This document shows positions 8,577 through 15,930 of a stretch of DNA of 64,000 bases, piece after piece. The position numbers and the translations under genes were made by a program. Source of the stretch: Runella aurantiaca (GTDB taxonomy: Bacteria > Bacteroidota > Bacteroidia > Cytophagales > Spirosomataceae); NCBI RefSeq assembly GCF_003339505.1, contig NZ_QPIW01000033.1, positions 16,615 to 80,614 on the forward strand, read 5' to 3'. Numbering within the stretch: position 1 is the stretch's first letter; each line of letters begins with the position of its first letter. The notes beneath the pieces were generated by a model. It saw only the letters and a list, made by a program, of their open reading frames with translations, did no database searches and was not told the origin of the DNA.

Positions 8577-10205
8577 ATGTCTAAATCCTTCTCCATGAAG
8601 ACCTTCCCCTTTTTTCTGCTTTTCATCCTTGCCGCAGTTGTGGGTTTTGCTCAAGCACCATTTACATCGCAAGAAAAAGTAAATTTTGAGCAAGCCCTCA
8701 CCAACGGCCAAGCCGCCAATGAAGCCTTTCGTCGGAGTCACCGTTTTTTGTTGGGCTGGCTTAGCAAAGCCGACCCCACTACCGGCCTCATTCCACGTAA
8801 TCTCAAAGAAAGTACCTGCATTTGGAACGCATACGATGCCGCCGCCGACAATTATCCGTTTATGGTCATGACCGCCGCGATGCTCGACAAACCGCTTTTT
8901 GAGGGAAAAATGCGCGAAATGCTCGCCACCGAAACCCGCCTAACATCGCGCGTGGGCCGCCTGCCCGATACCTATTCTTTTTGCAAAAAAGGGTTTCAGA
9001 ATGACCACATCGATACCAGTCAGGTGGTGTTTGGCAGTGCCGAATACATGAAAGACGGGCTTGTGCCACTCACCGAATGGCTCGGCCCTAGTCCGTGGTC
9101 GGAGCGGATGCTGGGTATTTTAGAAGACCTTGACAAAATCGTGGATGTTCCGACTCAAATCAAAGGAAATTTCTTCGGCAACAGCGCCGTCGTGGAAGTA
9201 GGCGGGGATTTATTGCAAGTGTTGGCGCGGATGTATTGGCTCACCAAAAACCCAAAATGGCTGGCGTGGGGCATTCAAATCGGCGATTATTATTTGAGCG
9301 ATGCCCATTTACCCACGCGGACCCTCTCCCGCTTGCGTTTGCGCGACCACGGTTGCGAAATCGTGGCTGGATTGGCCGAGATGTATGCTGTGGTCGCTAC
9401 GGAGAATCTCGCCAAAAAGCAGCAATGGCAACCTTATTTGCACGAAATGCTTATTACCATTTTGGCCACTGGTCGCAATGAACACGGACTTTTTTACGAT
9501 GAGGTCAATCCGCTGACGGGTGAGGTAGTACAAAAACGAATCGCCGACAATTTTGGCTATACACTCAACGCCTTTTATACGGTCTACATGATTGATGGGG
9601 TAGCCGCTTACCGGGAAGCAACGCTGAAAGCACTCGGCTCGCTTTCAGCAAATTACCGTAACCATGATTGGGAAAACGGCAGTGCCGACGGCTACGCCGA
9701 CGCCATTGAAGGAGCCTTAAATTTATACCTGAGAGAGCCGATTCCGAGCGTCAAAGACTGGCTCGAAAGCGAGATAAAAGTGCTTTGGAATTTCCAAAAA
9801 CCCGATGGAATTATTGAAGGCTGGCACGGCGACGGAAATTTTGCGCGGACCTCGCTGATGTATGCACTCTGGAAAACCGCAGGAGTTCATATTTCTGACT
9901 GGAACCCTGAGGTGATTTACGGTGCTGTAAACAACAAAAACAATATTTACATCACGCTGACTTCGCCCACGGCTTGGAAAGGGAAGCTCATCTTCGGAGC
10001 CAATTGGCACGCAGACCACCTCCACATGCCCACTGATTACCCTCGCATCAATCAGTTTCAGGAATGGTTTTCGATTGAGGCAACCAAAAACTATCGACTG
10101 ACCATTGGCAATAAAACACAGACTATAAAAGGCTCAACGCTGATTGCAGGTTTTCCCATTTCTCTCAAACCCAACGAAACGATTCACTTGCGCTGCGCTC
10201 GCTGA
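8577..10205 (+). CDS. Secreted, probably alpha/alpha-toroid, glycan-active enzyme of unrecognised family
   Basis: I do not recognise the exact family. A signal peptide (MSKSFSMKTF..VVGFAQ) precedes about 520 aa rich in amphipathic helices with repeats such as GGDLLQVLARMYWLTKNPKWLAWGIQIGDYYL, typical of (alpha/alpha)6 barrels in glycoside hydrolases and lyases. A short beta-rich C-terminus (about 440-542) resembles the accessory sheet of such enzymes. Candidate catalytic residues lie in RLRDHGCEIVAG and ENGSADGYADAIEG. ATG 8577 follows an AT-rich tract; ATG 8595 would also give a good signal peptide. Position at the end of the lyase locus suggests a role on the same glycan. Confidence 0.65.
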   Translation: MSKSFSMKTFPFFLLFILAAVVGFAQAPFTSQEKVNFEQALTNGQAANEAFRRSHRFLLGWLSKADPTTGLIPRNLKESTCIWNAYDAAADNYPFMVMTAAMLDKPLFEGKMREMLATETRLTSRVGRLPDTYSFCKKGFQNDHIDTSQVVFGSAEYMKDGLVPLTEWLGPSPWSERMLGILEDLDKIVDVPTQIKGNFFGNSAVVEVGGDLLQVLARMYWLTKNPKWLAWGIQIGDYYLSDAHLPTRTLSRLRLRDHGCEIVAGLAEMYAVVATENLAKKQQWQPYLHEMLITILATGRNEHGLFYDEVNPLTGEVVQKRIADNFGYTLNAFYTVYMIDGVAAYREATLKALGSLSANYRNHDWENGSADGYADAIEGALNLYLREPIPSVKDWLESEIKVLWNFQKPDGIIEGWHGDGNFARTSLMYALWKTAGVHISDWNPEVIYGAVNNKNNIYITLTSPTAWKGKLIFGANWHADHLHMPTDYPRINQFQEWFSIEATKNYRLTIGNKTQTIKGSTLIAGFPISLKPNETIHLRCAR

Positions 10206-10215
10206 GCAACTCTCC

Positions 10216-10243
10216 TGTTGTGGGTTTTGAGAAACCCACAACA
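10216..10243. terminator. Perfect 12-bp hairpin, convergent terminator (copy 1)
   Basis: TGTTGTGGGTTT / AAACCCACAACA with loop TGAG, 11 bp after the stop of the toroid gene and facing the convergent porin gene. A second, related hairpin follows at 10268-10288. Confidence 0.7.
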
Positions 10244-10267
10244 CCAGCTACACCCAGCAACTCTCAC

Positions 10268-10288
10268 GGCGGGTTTTGAGAAACCGCC
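10268..10288. terminator. Second tandem hairpin with same loop (copy 2)
   Basis: GGCGGGTTT / AAACCGCC with the same TTTTGAGAAA core; one unpaired G. Both hairpins follow the direct repeat AGCAACTCTC (10205 and 10256), so a unit of about 50 bp is duplicated. Confidence 0.6.
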
Positions 10289-10313
10289 TCCACACCCGCT
10301 CAATTCGTTTACT

Positions 10314-11660
10314 TTAGAAATTAAAATGCGTTCGAAGCGTAAAAACACCGTCTTTTACGTCGCTTTCGTAGCCTTTCACCGCCGTTTTTTCGTTGATGGG
10401 ATGTTCATACCAAAAAACCACGCGAAGGTATTGATTAACGTAATATACGTAGCCGCTGCCAAAAGTATCGAACCGAACATCCGCACCTGTAAAACCATTT
10501 TTGACATCAATCATTTTTCCCTTCACGTCGGTATTGGGATTGTACCAATCGTACTTTAACACCAACTGATGGCTCTGGCTTCCAAGATGTTGAAGAAAAT
10601 AAAAGTAAGCCCCGTCAAATCGGCGCGTGTAGAGAGGCAATGGCACTCCCGCGCTCGAAACAGGATAACTCCCCGGTGTGGTACTTGAGGTCGCCGTCGC
10701 GGTTTGTACACCCCGAATGTATTCCGCCCGAAATTCAGTCTGCCCATTTTTGTTAGGGAAAACCAGTTGAAAATCAGCCCCCAGATAGCGCCTTGGGGCA
10801 GTGCGCCCGATATTTGATATGGCCGAATCTTTTTCAATAATCGGCTTGCCATCCACTGTTTTAGCCGCATACATCAAGGCATTTTGACTCGTTAGCCCTC
10901 CCAAATAGCTGCTAACACCCCACGAAAGCTTGCCTCCCGACCGACTTATCGTACGCCGCTTGGAGCTAATGCGCGCCACCACATCCTTATGACTATCGTA
11001 TTCGGCCGTTCCAGTAAGCCCCTGACCGTTATAGATTCCTAGGTCAATGGCTAACCATTTGAAATTAGAATTTTTTCTTCGGGGGTTAAAACTAAACATA
11101 AAGCCCAAATCACGCTCGGTTTGTACCAAAGTTTGCGACATTCGCCCGCGCTCGGGCGCCTCTCTAAACGCCGATGACAACAATACTTCATGCCCAAAGG
11201 GCCTTGCCATTACGCCCGCCGAGAAGTGAAATAAATCCCATTTATGTTCAAAAACCCGCCCCCAAAAATCACGAATATTGACCCCACGCTCGGTACCGTC
11301 AAATTGAAACACAAAATAAGTCGAAGGCCGTCCGTCGTCGGTCAAATGCGAAAAATCGGCCCGAAAACGCCCGCGACGCAGGCGAAAGCGGTTGTTGACG
11401 TGCGGTCCGAAATCCCCGCCATTGTAGATATTTCCACCCGCTCCGTTCGACTCAGCCACCTGAAACTGTGGCTGCAGATAGCCGCTGAAGCCTATTTTTC
11501 CCAGACGGCTATTGAGCGACAACATACTTTTCCCGATACGGGTGGTCGTATCAATCATATCGGTCAGCAAGCCGCCGTTGTTATTAGTTATCTGTCCAAT
11601 GGATTGAAAACTGAAACAAGAAATAAAAAAAAAGAATAGCGTTTTTTGAAGAATTCTCAC
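10314..11660 (-). CDS. OprP/OprO-family porin
   Basis: Outer-membrane beta-barrel porin of the phosphate-selective porin O/P family (PF07396), for diffusion of anions or other small solutes; specificity is not readable. It has a signal peptide (ends QSIGQ), an N-terminal first strand LGKIGFSGYLQPQFQVAE, the family motif RFRLRRGRFRADFSHL and a terminal strand ending in Phe (TLRTHFNF) for BAM insertion. At 448 aa it has usual length. It converges on the plus-strand locus across the double hairpin. Upstream (11661-11807) is AT-rich and separates it from the AraC gene, which reads the same way. Confidence 0.9.
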   Translation of the reverse strand: MRILQKTLFFFFISCFSFQSIGQITNNNGGLLTDMIDTTTRIGKSMLSLNSRLGKIGFSGYLQPQFQVAESNGAGGNIYNGGDFGPHVNNRFRLRRGRFRADFSHLTDDGRPSTYFVFQFDGTERGVNIRDFWGRVFEHKWDLFHFSAGVMARPFGHEVLLSSAFREAPERGRMSQTLVQTERDLGFMFSFNPRRKNSNFKWLAIDLGIYNGQGLTGTAEYDSHKDVVARISSKRRTISRSGGKLSWGVSSYLGGLTSQNALMYAAKTVDGKPIIEKDSAISNIGRTAPRRYLGADFQLVFPNKNGQTEFRAEYIRGVQTATATSSTTPGSYPVSSAGVPLPLYTRRFDGAYFYFLQHLGSQSHQLVLKYDWYNPNTDVKGKMIDVKNGFTGADVRFDTFGSGYVYYVNQYLRVVFWYEHPINEKTAVKGYESDVKDGVFTLRTHFNF

Positions 11661-11807
11661 TGGTGTTCGGTTTATCTAAGGCGGCAAAAATTACCTTTTG
11701 CCCGCAAAAAAGAACACAAAGTTAAAGATTTGGTAACATTGTTTACCATTAGAAATCATCAAATAACAATTTGGCTAACATTTAGCGTCCCCCTTCAACC
11801 AGATTCC

Positions 11808-12740
11808 CTAACTCATCAATCGGTATTCGCTGGGCTTCATGCCAGTTTGTGATTTAAAAAAACGGGCAAAGTCGCTGATTTCATTTTTACCAATTCTGTA
11901 AGCAATTTCTGTAACGTTTAGGTTGGTCTGTTTCAACAGCACTTTGGCTTCGAGCAAAAGCATTTCGTTCAACAAATCGTGGGCTGATTTTCCCAAAGTT
12001 TTCTTTACACATTTGTTAAGGTGATTGGGCGAAACGGATAATAATTCGGCGTAGTCGGTGATTTTCTGTTTTTGATAAATGTGCTGAGATAATGCTTTTT
12101 TGTACTGTTCCGTAATTGTAGTGGCAGCATTGGAAGAAACCATTGCCGATGACGCAGCAAAAGGTTTTAACTCCGTAAACAAAGTGATCAGATAAGTTCT
12201 CAGAATATCGTATCGGCAGCTTGCTCCTGCTTTGTACTCGGTTAAGAGTCTTTCGAGTAAAGGAATGACAAATGCTTTGGCTTCTTCTTTGATGACAATC
12301 AAGGGATGGCTGTTAAATTCTAAAAAAGGGAACTCGTTTAATAAGTCTTTGAGCTTATAGTCTGTGGTGAGCAAATCAAGACTGAAGTGACAGTAAAATC
12401 CTTCCACATCATTTCTGATAAACTTGTGGGTAGTAATCTGATAAGCAGGCACAAAGAAAAAGGTGTTTTCACCAAAATCGTAGGTATCCAAGCCTTTGCT
12501 GCGGCTACTGGTGCCCTTGGTTAAAAAAAAGAAGTTAAAGACGGTGATTCTTCTTGGTTGTAAATCAGATTGAAGCGGGAAGTTGACCATTCGGAAGTAA
12601 TCTTCTACCCGATTGATATGAAAAACCGCATGGGCATTGGCAGTCAACGATGAAACGGGAATCCCGCCCTGATACAATTCGGATTCTAATTGAGAAGTAT
12701 CAATAATAGGAATTACGCCGTTCCCAATTGTATTTTTCAT
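11808..12740 (-). CDS. AraC-family transcriptional regulator of the Car-like operon
   Basis: Sugar- or glycoside-responsive activator: N-terminal cupin-like sensing region (about 30-180) and C-terminal double HTH (about 215-310; HTH core ITDYAELLSVSPNHLNKCVKKTLG and ISDFARFFKSQTGMKPSEYR). I prefer ATG 12740, which follows the flavoprotein stop by 4 bp (TGAaaatATG); an ATG at 12770 would overlap that gene by 26 bp. It is the last gene of the minus-strand run beginning with the TonB receptor. Feedback control of the receptor promoter is likely, perhaps through the shared element at 22084-22100, but that link is inference. Confidence 0.88.
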   Translation of the reverse strand: MKNTIGNGVIPIIDTSQLESELYQGGIPVSSLTANAHAVFHINRVEDYFRMVNFPLQSDLQPRRITVFNFFFLTKGTSSRSKGLDTYDFGENTFFFVPAYQITTHKFIRNDVEGFYCHFSLDLLTTDYKLKDLLNEFPFLEFNSHPLIVIKEEAKAFVIPLLERLLTEYKAGASCRYDILRTYLITLFTELKPFAASSAMVSSNAATTITEQYKKALSQHIYQKQKITDYAELLSVSPNHLNKCVKKTLGKSAHDLLNEMLLLEAKVLLKQTNLNVTEIAYRIGKNEISDFARFFKSQTGMKPSEYRLMS

Positions 12741-12744
12741 ATTT

Positions 12745-14400
12745 TCATAAAATTTGAACGATTCTTTCACACGAACGCACCGCCAAAGCTACACTCGTCA
12801 GCGTTGGATTGGAAGCTGTCGGTATAGGGATCACGCCATTACCGCCCACAAACAGATTATCAAAATTCCAAACCTGTGAGTAGGTATCGCACACCGACTC
12901 TCCATCATTTTCTGCACCCATTCTGGTGGAGCCTTCATAATGCAGGGATGTGCCGGGAGGCATGAGGGTTTGTCCGCCGTCTTTTATTTCTTTCCCAAAT
13001 GAATTTACTACCTTTTTTTGATACGCTTTTGCCGCTTCGATTGAGGCTAAATCATTATCCGTATATTGAAACTTAAAATTCATTTTGGGCATACCAAAGT
13101 AGTCTTTTTCCGTTTCTGAAAAAACAATTTGGTCGTCAAAATTTGATTCTTTCAAACAGCCCCAACCTAAACCAACAATTGACTTACGATTTACGATTTG
13201 CGATTTCGGATTTGAGTCAGACAAAATTCCGTTTTCAGTTTCTTCTATTGTTGTTTTCATCGGAGATAAATCCATGTGCATAATTTGCCCGTGAAATGGA
13301 TGATTTGGAGCATCGAACGGCACCCAAAATACACCAACGGTTGGGTCATTCGATTTACGATTTTCGATTTCGGATTTCCGATTTTTCGAATGTTTTTTTA
13401 CCAAATCTTTGTCTAATTCTACGAAAGTAAAAACAAAAGGATGTTCGTTGAGGTAATGCCCCAATGCTTTCGGTCTGATGCCCGAAGCCCAAAGCAACTG
13501 TGGTGTACGAAGCGGGTCCGCAGCTACAATAACGATTTTAGCTTCGACGGTTTCCTTTTTCCCTGAATGAATATGTTCAATTTCTGCCCCCGTGATAGAG
13601 AATTGGTCATTGGTTATCAGATAATTGTTGTTTGTATTTTCTGTTTTTTTACCAATTTCCAAGTTTACCAGTTTACCAATCACCAATCGCCTACAAATGG
13701 TTTCAGAGCGTAATTCAAAGTTTGGATTTTCGAGTGTGTTACCCAAAATCACATCAGAGGCTGTCCAATACCGATTGCCTGCTTCGTCGGTTTTGCAAGC
13801 CAAAGGCATGGGTTGAGCTTGGCGATTTTCAGCATGATTTGTACCCAATGTTTGATTGAGAATATTCAATATCGCTTCACTTTCTGGCGAAGAAGGAAAA
13901 GCCGATTGCGTTACATTCAAAATTTCTCTGGCTTTGGCAAGTGCTTTACTCATTTCATTTTCAGGAATTATGGTAATCTTCTCATCATTTCCAGGGGTTG
14001 GGCAAGCACAAGTCCAATGAATTCCCATGCCACCAATGTTAGTAGACATTGAAATTGAAGGCATTTCATTGTTTTTGATGTCATCTATTTGGTCTAAAAC
14101 TAAGTGCGTTCCTGCTCTTGCCAAAATATCAGCACTGAGCTCGCCACGTTGAACCGCCATTGCCCTTTCTGCCACTGAAATCATCGGATATGGCGTTTTT
14201 TTAGGCCCTTGCGAAAGAATTTGAGCTGTTTCCATTGCTTTTGGGTCAGCAATATTTTTGGTGTGTTGCCCAATTTTATCCGAAACCTTTGGCCCTGCAT
14301 CTATCATCAAGATTTTTGCATGAGGTTTTTGCTCCGAAAGTATTCTGGCGTAAGTAGCTCCAACTGGGCCAGAACCAATTATTAGAATATCTGTTTTCAT
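12745..14400 (-). CDS. GMC-family FAD oxidoreductase, pyranose oxidase/CarA (C-glycoside 3-oxidase)-like
   Basis: Predicted FAD enzyme that oxidises a sugar hydroxyl, probably C3 of a glycoside, to a keto group. Rossmann motif GSGPVG (residues 9-14); GGMGIHWTCACP (123-134) closely resembles the pyranose-2-oxidase segment in which the His (here H128) carries covalent FAD; H487 (LHYEGSTRMG) and N531 (ASNPTLT) match the catalytic His/Asn pair. No signal peptide, so cytoplasmic. It starts 2 bp after the DUF6379-like subunit and follows the TIM-barrel partner, the arrangement of FAD-type C-glycoside metabolism genes (CarA with CarB/CarC). Three low-complexity inserts (codons about 238-250, 337-350, 396-406) look like later insertions. 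Confidence 0.85.
   Translation of the reverse strand: MKTDILIIGSGPVGATYARILSEQKPHAKILMIDAGPKVSDKIGQHTKNIADPKAMETAQILSQGPKKTPYPMISVAERAMAVQRGELSADILARAGTHLVLDQIDDIKNNEMPSISMSTNIGGMGIHWTCACPTPGNDEKITIIPENEMSKALAKAREILNVTQSAFPSSPESEAILNILNQTLGTNHAENRQAQPMPLACKTDEAGNRYWTASDVILGNTLENPNFELRSETICRRLVIGKLVNLEIGKKTENTNNNYLITNDQFSITGAEIEHIHSGKKETVEAKIVIVAADPLRTPQLLWASGIRPKALGHYLNEHPFVFTFVELDKDLVKKHSKNRKSEIENRKSNDPTVGVFWVPFDAPNHPFHGQIMHMDLSPMKTTIEETENGILSDSNPKSQIVNRKSIVGLGWGCLKESNFDDQIVFSETEKDYFGMPKMNFKFQYTDNDLASIEAAKAYQKKVVNSFGKEIKDGGQTLMPPGTSLHYEGSTRMGAENDGESVCDTYSQVWNFDNLFVGGNGVIPIPTASNPTLTSVALAVRSCERIVQIL
13184..13214. repeat. In-gene short tandem repeat (CGATTT-type), copy 1
   Basis: Four near-copies of a 7-8 bp word (TTACGATT / TGCGATT / TCGGATT) run through the flavoprotein gene and encode the polar stretch NPKSQIVNRKS. 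The same word is repeated at 13351-13390. Confidence 0.7.
13351..13390. repeat. In-gene short tandem repeat (CGATTT-type), copy 2
   Basis: Five near-copies of CGATTT/ACGATT/TCCGATT encode KNRKSEIENRKS in the flavoprotein. In frame with no stop, likely a surface loop expansion. Confidence 0.7.
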
Positions 14401-14402
14401 TT

Positions 14403-14777
14403 TTAATGAAAAATTAACTTTTTTTCATCTACTCGAATACTCGGAAATGGCATATATCCAATTCTTAAATTGATTTTAAGACCGATAGTATGCTCACCTT
14501 CTGGCAAATCGTCTGGTGTTTCAATAGAAAGTGTGGCTATATCGCCCATTTCCCAGCGGTCATTGGTTTCGTTTTCTCGTTGTTCGAGGTTGTAGGTTTT
14601 GTCATTTACGGTGATATTCACAGCATTTTGTGGTAAGGTTTCACCATCCAATGATACCTCAATTTCTTCGACCATAGAAAGAGAAACTCCACGGTAATAA
14701 GGCAATCTGACTCCTATTTCAAAGCCTTTTTCGTTTTTTTTAGCCTTTTCAGGCACTATCATATATTTTTCGTACAT
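14403..14777 (-). CDS. DUF6379-like small subunit (C-glycoside deglycosidase beta subunit, CarC/DgpB-like)
   Basis: A 124-aa all-beta protein without signal peptide. Sequence features (GFEIGVRLPYYRGVSLSMVEEIEVSLDG; PEGEHTIGLKINLRIGYMPFP) and its place between the TIM-barrel gene and a sugar oxidase match the small beta subunit of C-glycoside deglycosidases, which packs on the metal-bearing alpha subunit and completes its active site. The family call rests on pattern memory plus context, not on a search. It overlaps nothing and stops 2 bp before the flavoprotein start, so translation is probably coupled. Upstream, a 14-bp tandem repeat separates it from the alpha subunit gene. Confidence 0.75.
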   Translation of the reverse strand: MYEKYMIVPEKAKKNEKGFEIGVRLPYYRGVSLSMVEEIEVSLDGETLPQNAVNITVNDKTYNLEQRENETNDRWEMGDIATLSIETPDDLPEGEHTIGLKINLRIGYMPFPSIRVDEKKLIFH

Positions 14778-14784
14778 GTTTTTT

Positions 14785-14822
14785 AATGTTTAATTGTGAA
14801 TGTTTAATTGTGAATGTTTAAT
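14785..14822. repeat. 14-bp tandem repeat between putative deglycosidase subunit genes
   Basis: AATGTTTAATTGTG is repeated 2.6 times just upstream of the small-subunit start (14777), probably inside the operon transcript. Confidence 0.8.
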
Positions 14823-14862
14823 GATAAATGAAGTATTGAATCCTGTAATTAAAAATTCATCA

Positions 14863-15846
14863 TCAAACATTTATCATTCTTTCCAACATCACTTGATGCC
14901 TGCGAACCTGTTCCACACTATCTACCTCGTAAATATCTTGTATGTGGCGATTGCCCTCGTACTCAGTAGCGATATAGCCATTGTAACCATATTTTTTCAA
15001 AACATCTATTACCTCCTTATACGGGATACTGTATTCGGTATAGTCTTCCAACATTTCAAGGCATTTGCCGTGAATGTGTACGATTCTATCAATATGTGGC
15101 ACTAAACTCAGTGGATTTACGTAGGTATTGTGGCGTGAAAGTTCAGCTACGGCCATATCAATGCGGCGGTTGCTCATTCTTGACACCTCAAAAATGGTGT
15201 ATTCTGCCATTATGCCTTTTTCGTGTTGTTCGCATACAAATTTGGCGATTTCGGGATCGGCACCATTGCGTATCATTCGCTCTATTTGCACTCTGGGCAG
15301 TCGTCTGGTAAAACCACCCATATCGGGAATAAATCCAAAATGTTTTGTACCTGTTTTTTCCATTACTTCCCAATGCTTGGCCATCCAAGCACTGTTGATA
15401 TTCCAAGGAGCGTGTACTTCAATACCTAAGATTATGTCGTGGTCTTCGGCAAATGGCAATACTTTTTCGATGATTTGGGGGGTGGTATTTACAATTACTC
15501 GGATGATTTTGAAACCCAGTTTATGGGCAAACCGAATATCTTGCTTGAACGATTCTACGGCTTCATCGTCTGTCCAATAATGACCTTTTTTCTTATTGTA
15601 ATCTAAAAACATATCGTGAGCCACAGGGGTAACTTTGTATTTGTCCATCCAACCAAACCATTGGTCAACAAAGGCATCGGATGGCAATTTTGGGCAGCCT
15701 GGCACACTTTGTTCACCTACTAATTCGATACCTGTCGCACCTGTGGTAGCAGCCGCGGCGATGCAATCTTCCAAACTCATTTTCCTTAGAAAAAACTCTT
15801 CCTGATAGCTATATAAACTTACCGCACGTTTTATATTTAATGACAT
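14863..15846 (-). CDS. Xylose-isomerase-like TIM barrel, C-glycoside deglycosidase alpha subunit (CarB/DgpC-like)
   Basis: Cytoplasmic metal-dependent TIM-barrel protein of 327 aa. Candidate metal ligands are E143 (GIEVHAPW), D175 (IPDMGGF), H257 (VHIHGK) and E295 or E297 (ATEYEGNRH); H145 next to the first ligand is a candidate catalytic base. In characterised C-glycoside deglycosidases the alpha subunit uses such a site to remove the C2 proton of a 3-keto sugar so that the anomeric C-C bond breaks by elimination; homologues can also cleave 3-keto O-glycosides. The neighbouring DUF6379-like and GMC oxidase genes make that role far more likely than plain isomerisation. It is followed 85 bp later by the small subunit gene. 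Confidence 0.82.
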   Translation of the reverse strand: MSLNIKRAVSLYSYQEEFFLRKMSLEDCIAAAATTGATGIELVGEQSVPGCPKLPSDAFVDQWFGWMDKYKVTPVAHDMFLDYNKKKGHYWTDDEAVESFKQDIRFAHKLGFKIIRVIVNTTPQIIEKVLPFAEDHDIILGIEVHAPWNINSAWMAKHWEVMEKTGTKHFGFIPDMGGFTRRLPRVQIERMIRNGADPEIAKFVCEQHEKGIMAEYTIFEVSRMSNRRIDMAVAELSRHNTYVNPLSLVPHIDRIVHIHGKCLEMLEDYTEYSIPYKEVIDVLKKYGYNGYIATEYEGNRHIQDIYEVDSVEQVRRHQVMLERMINV

Positions 15847-15930
15847 ATTATTTAATAGTTAACTTAATGAAAATCTGTGTATTATGGATAATTTCTTACC
15901 CGACATGACGCTCAGATTTCTTCGAATTTT

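Noticed and set aside
13184..13390. Possible CRISPR-like repeat array
   Set aside because: Units are only 7-8 bp, imperfect, without spacers, and stay in frame within the flavoprotein gene.
14863..15846. Ordinary sugar isomerase
   Set aside because: Possible from fold alone, but the adjacent DUF6379-like and GMC oxidase genes point to the deglycosidase alpha subunit.
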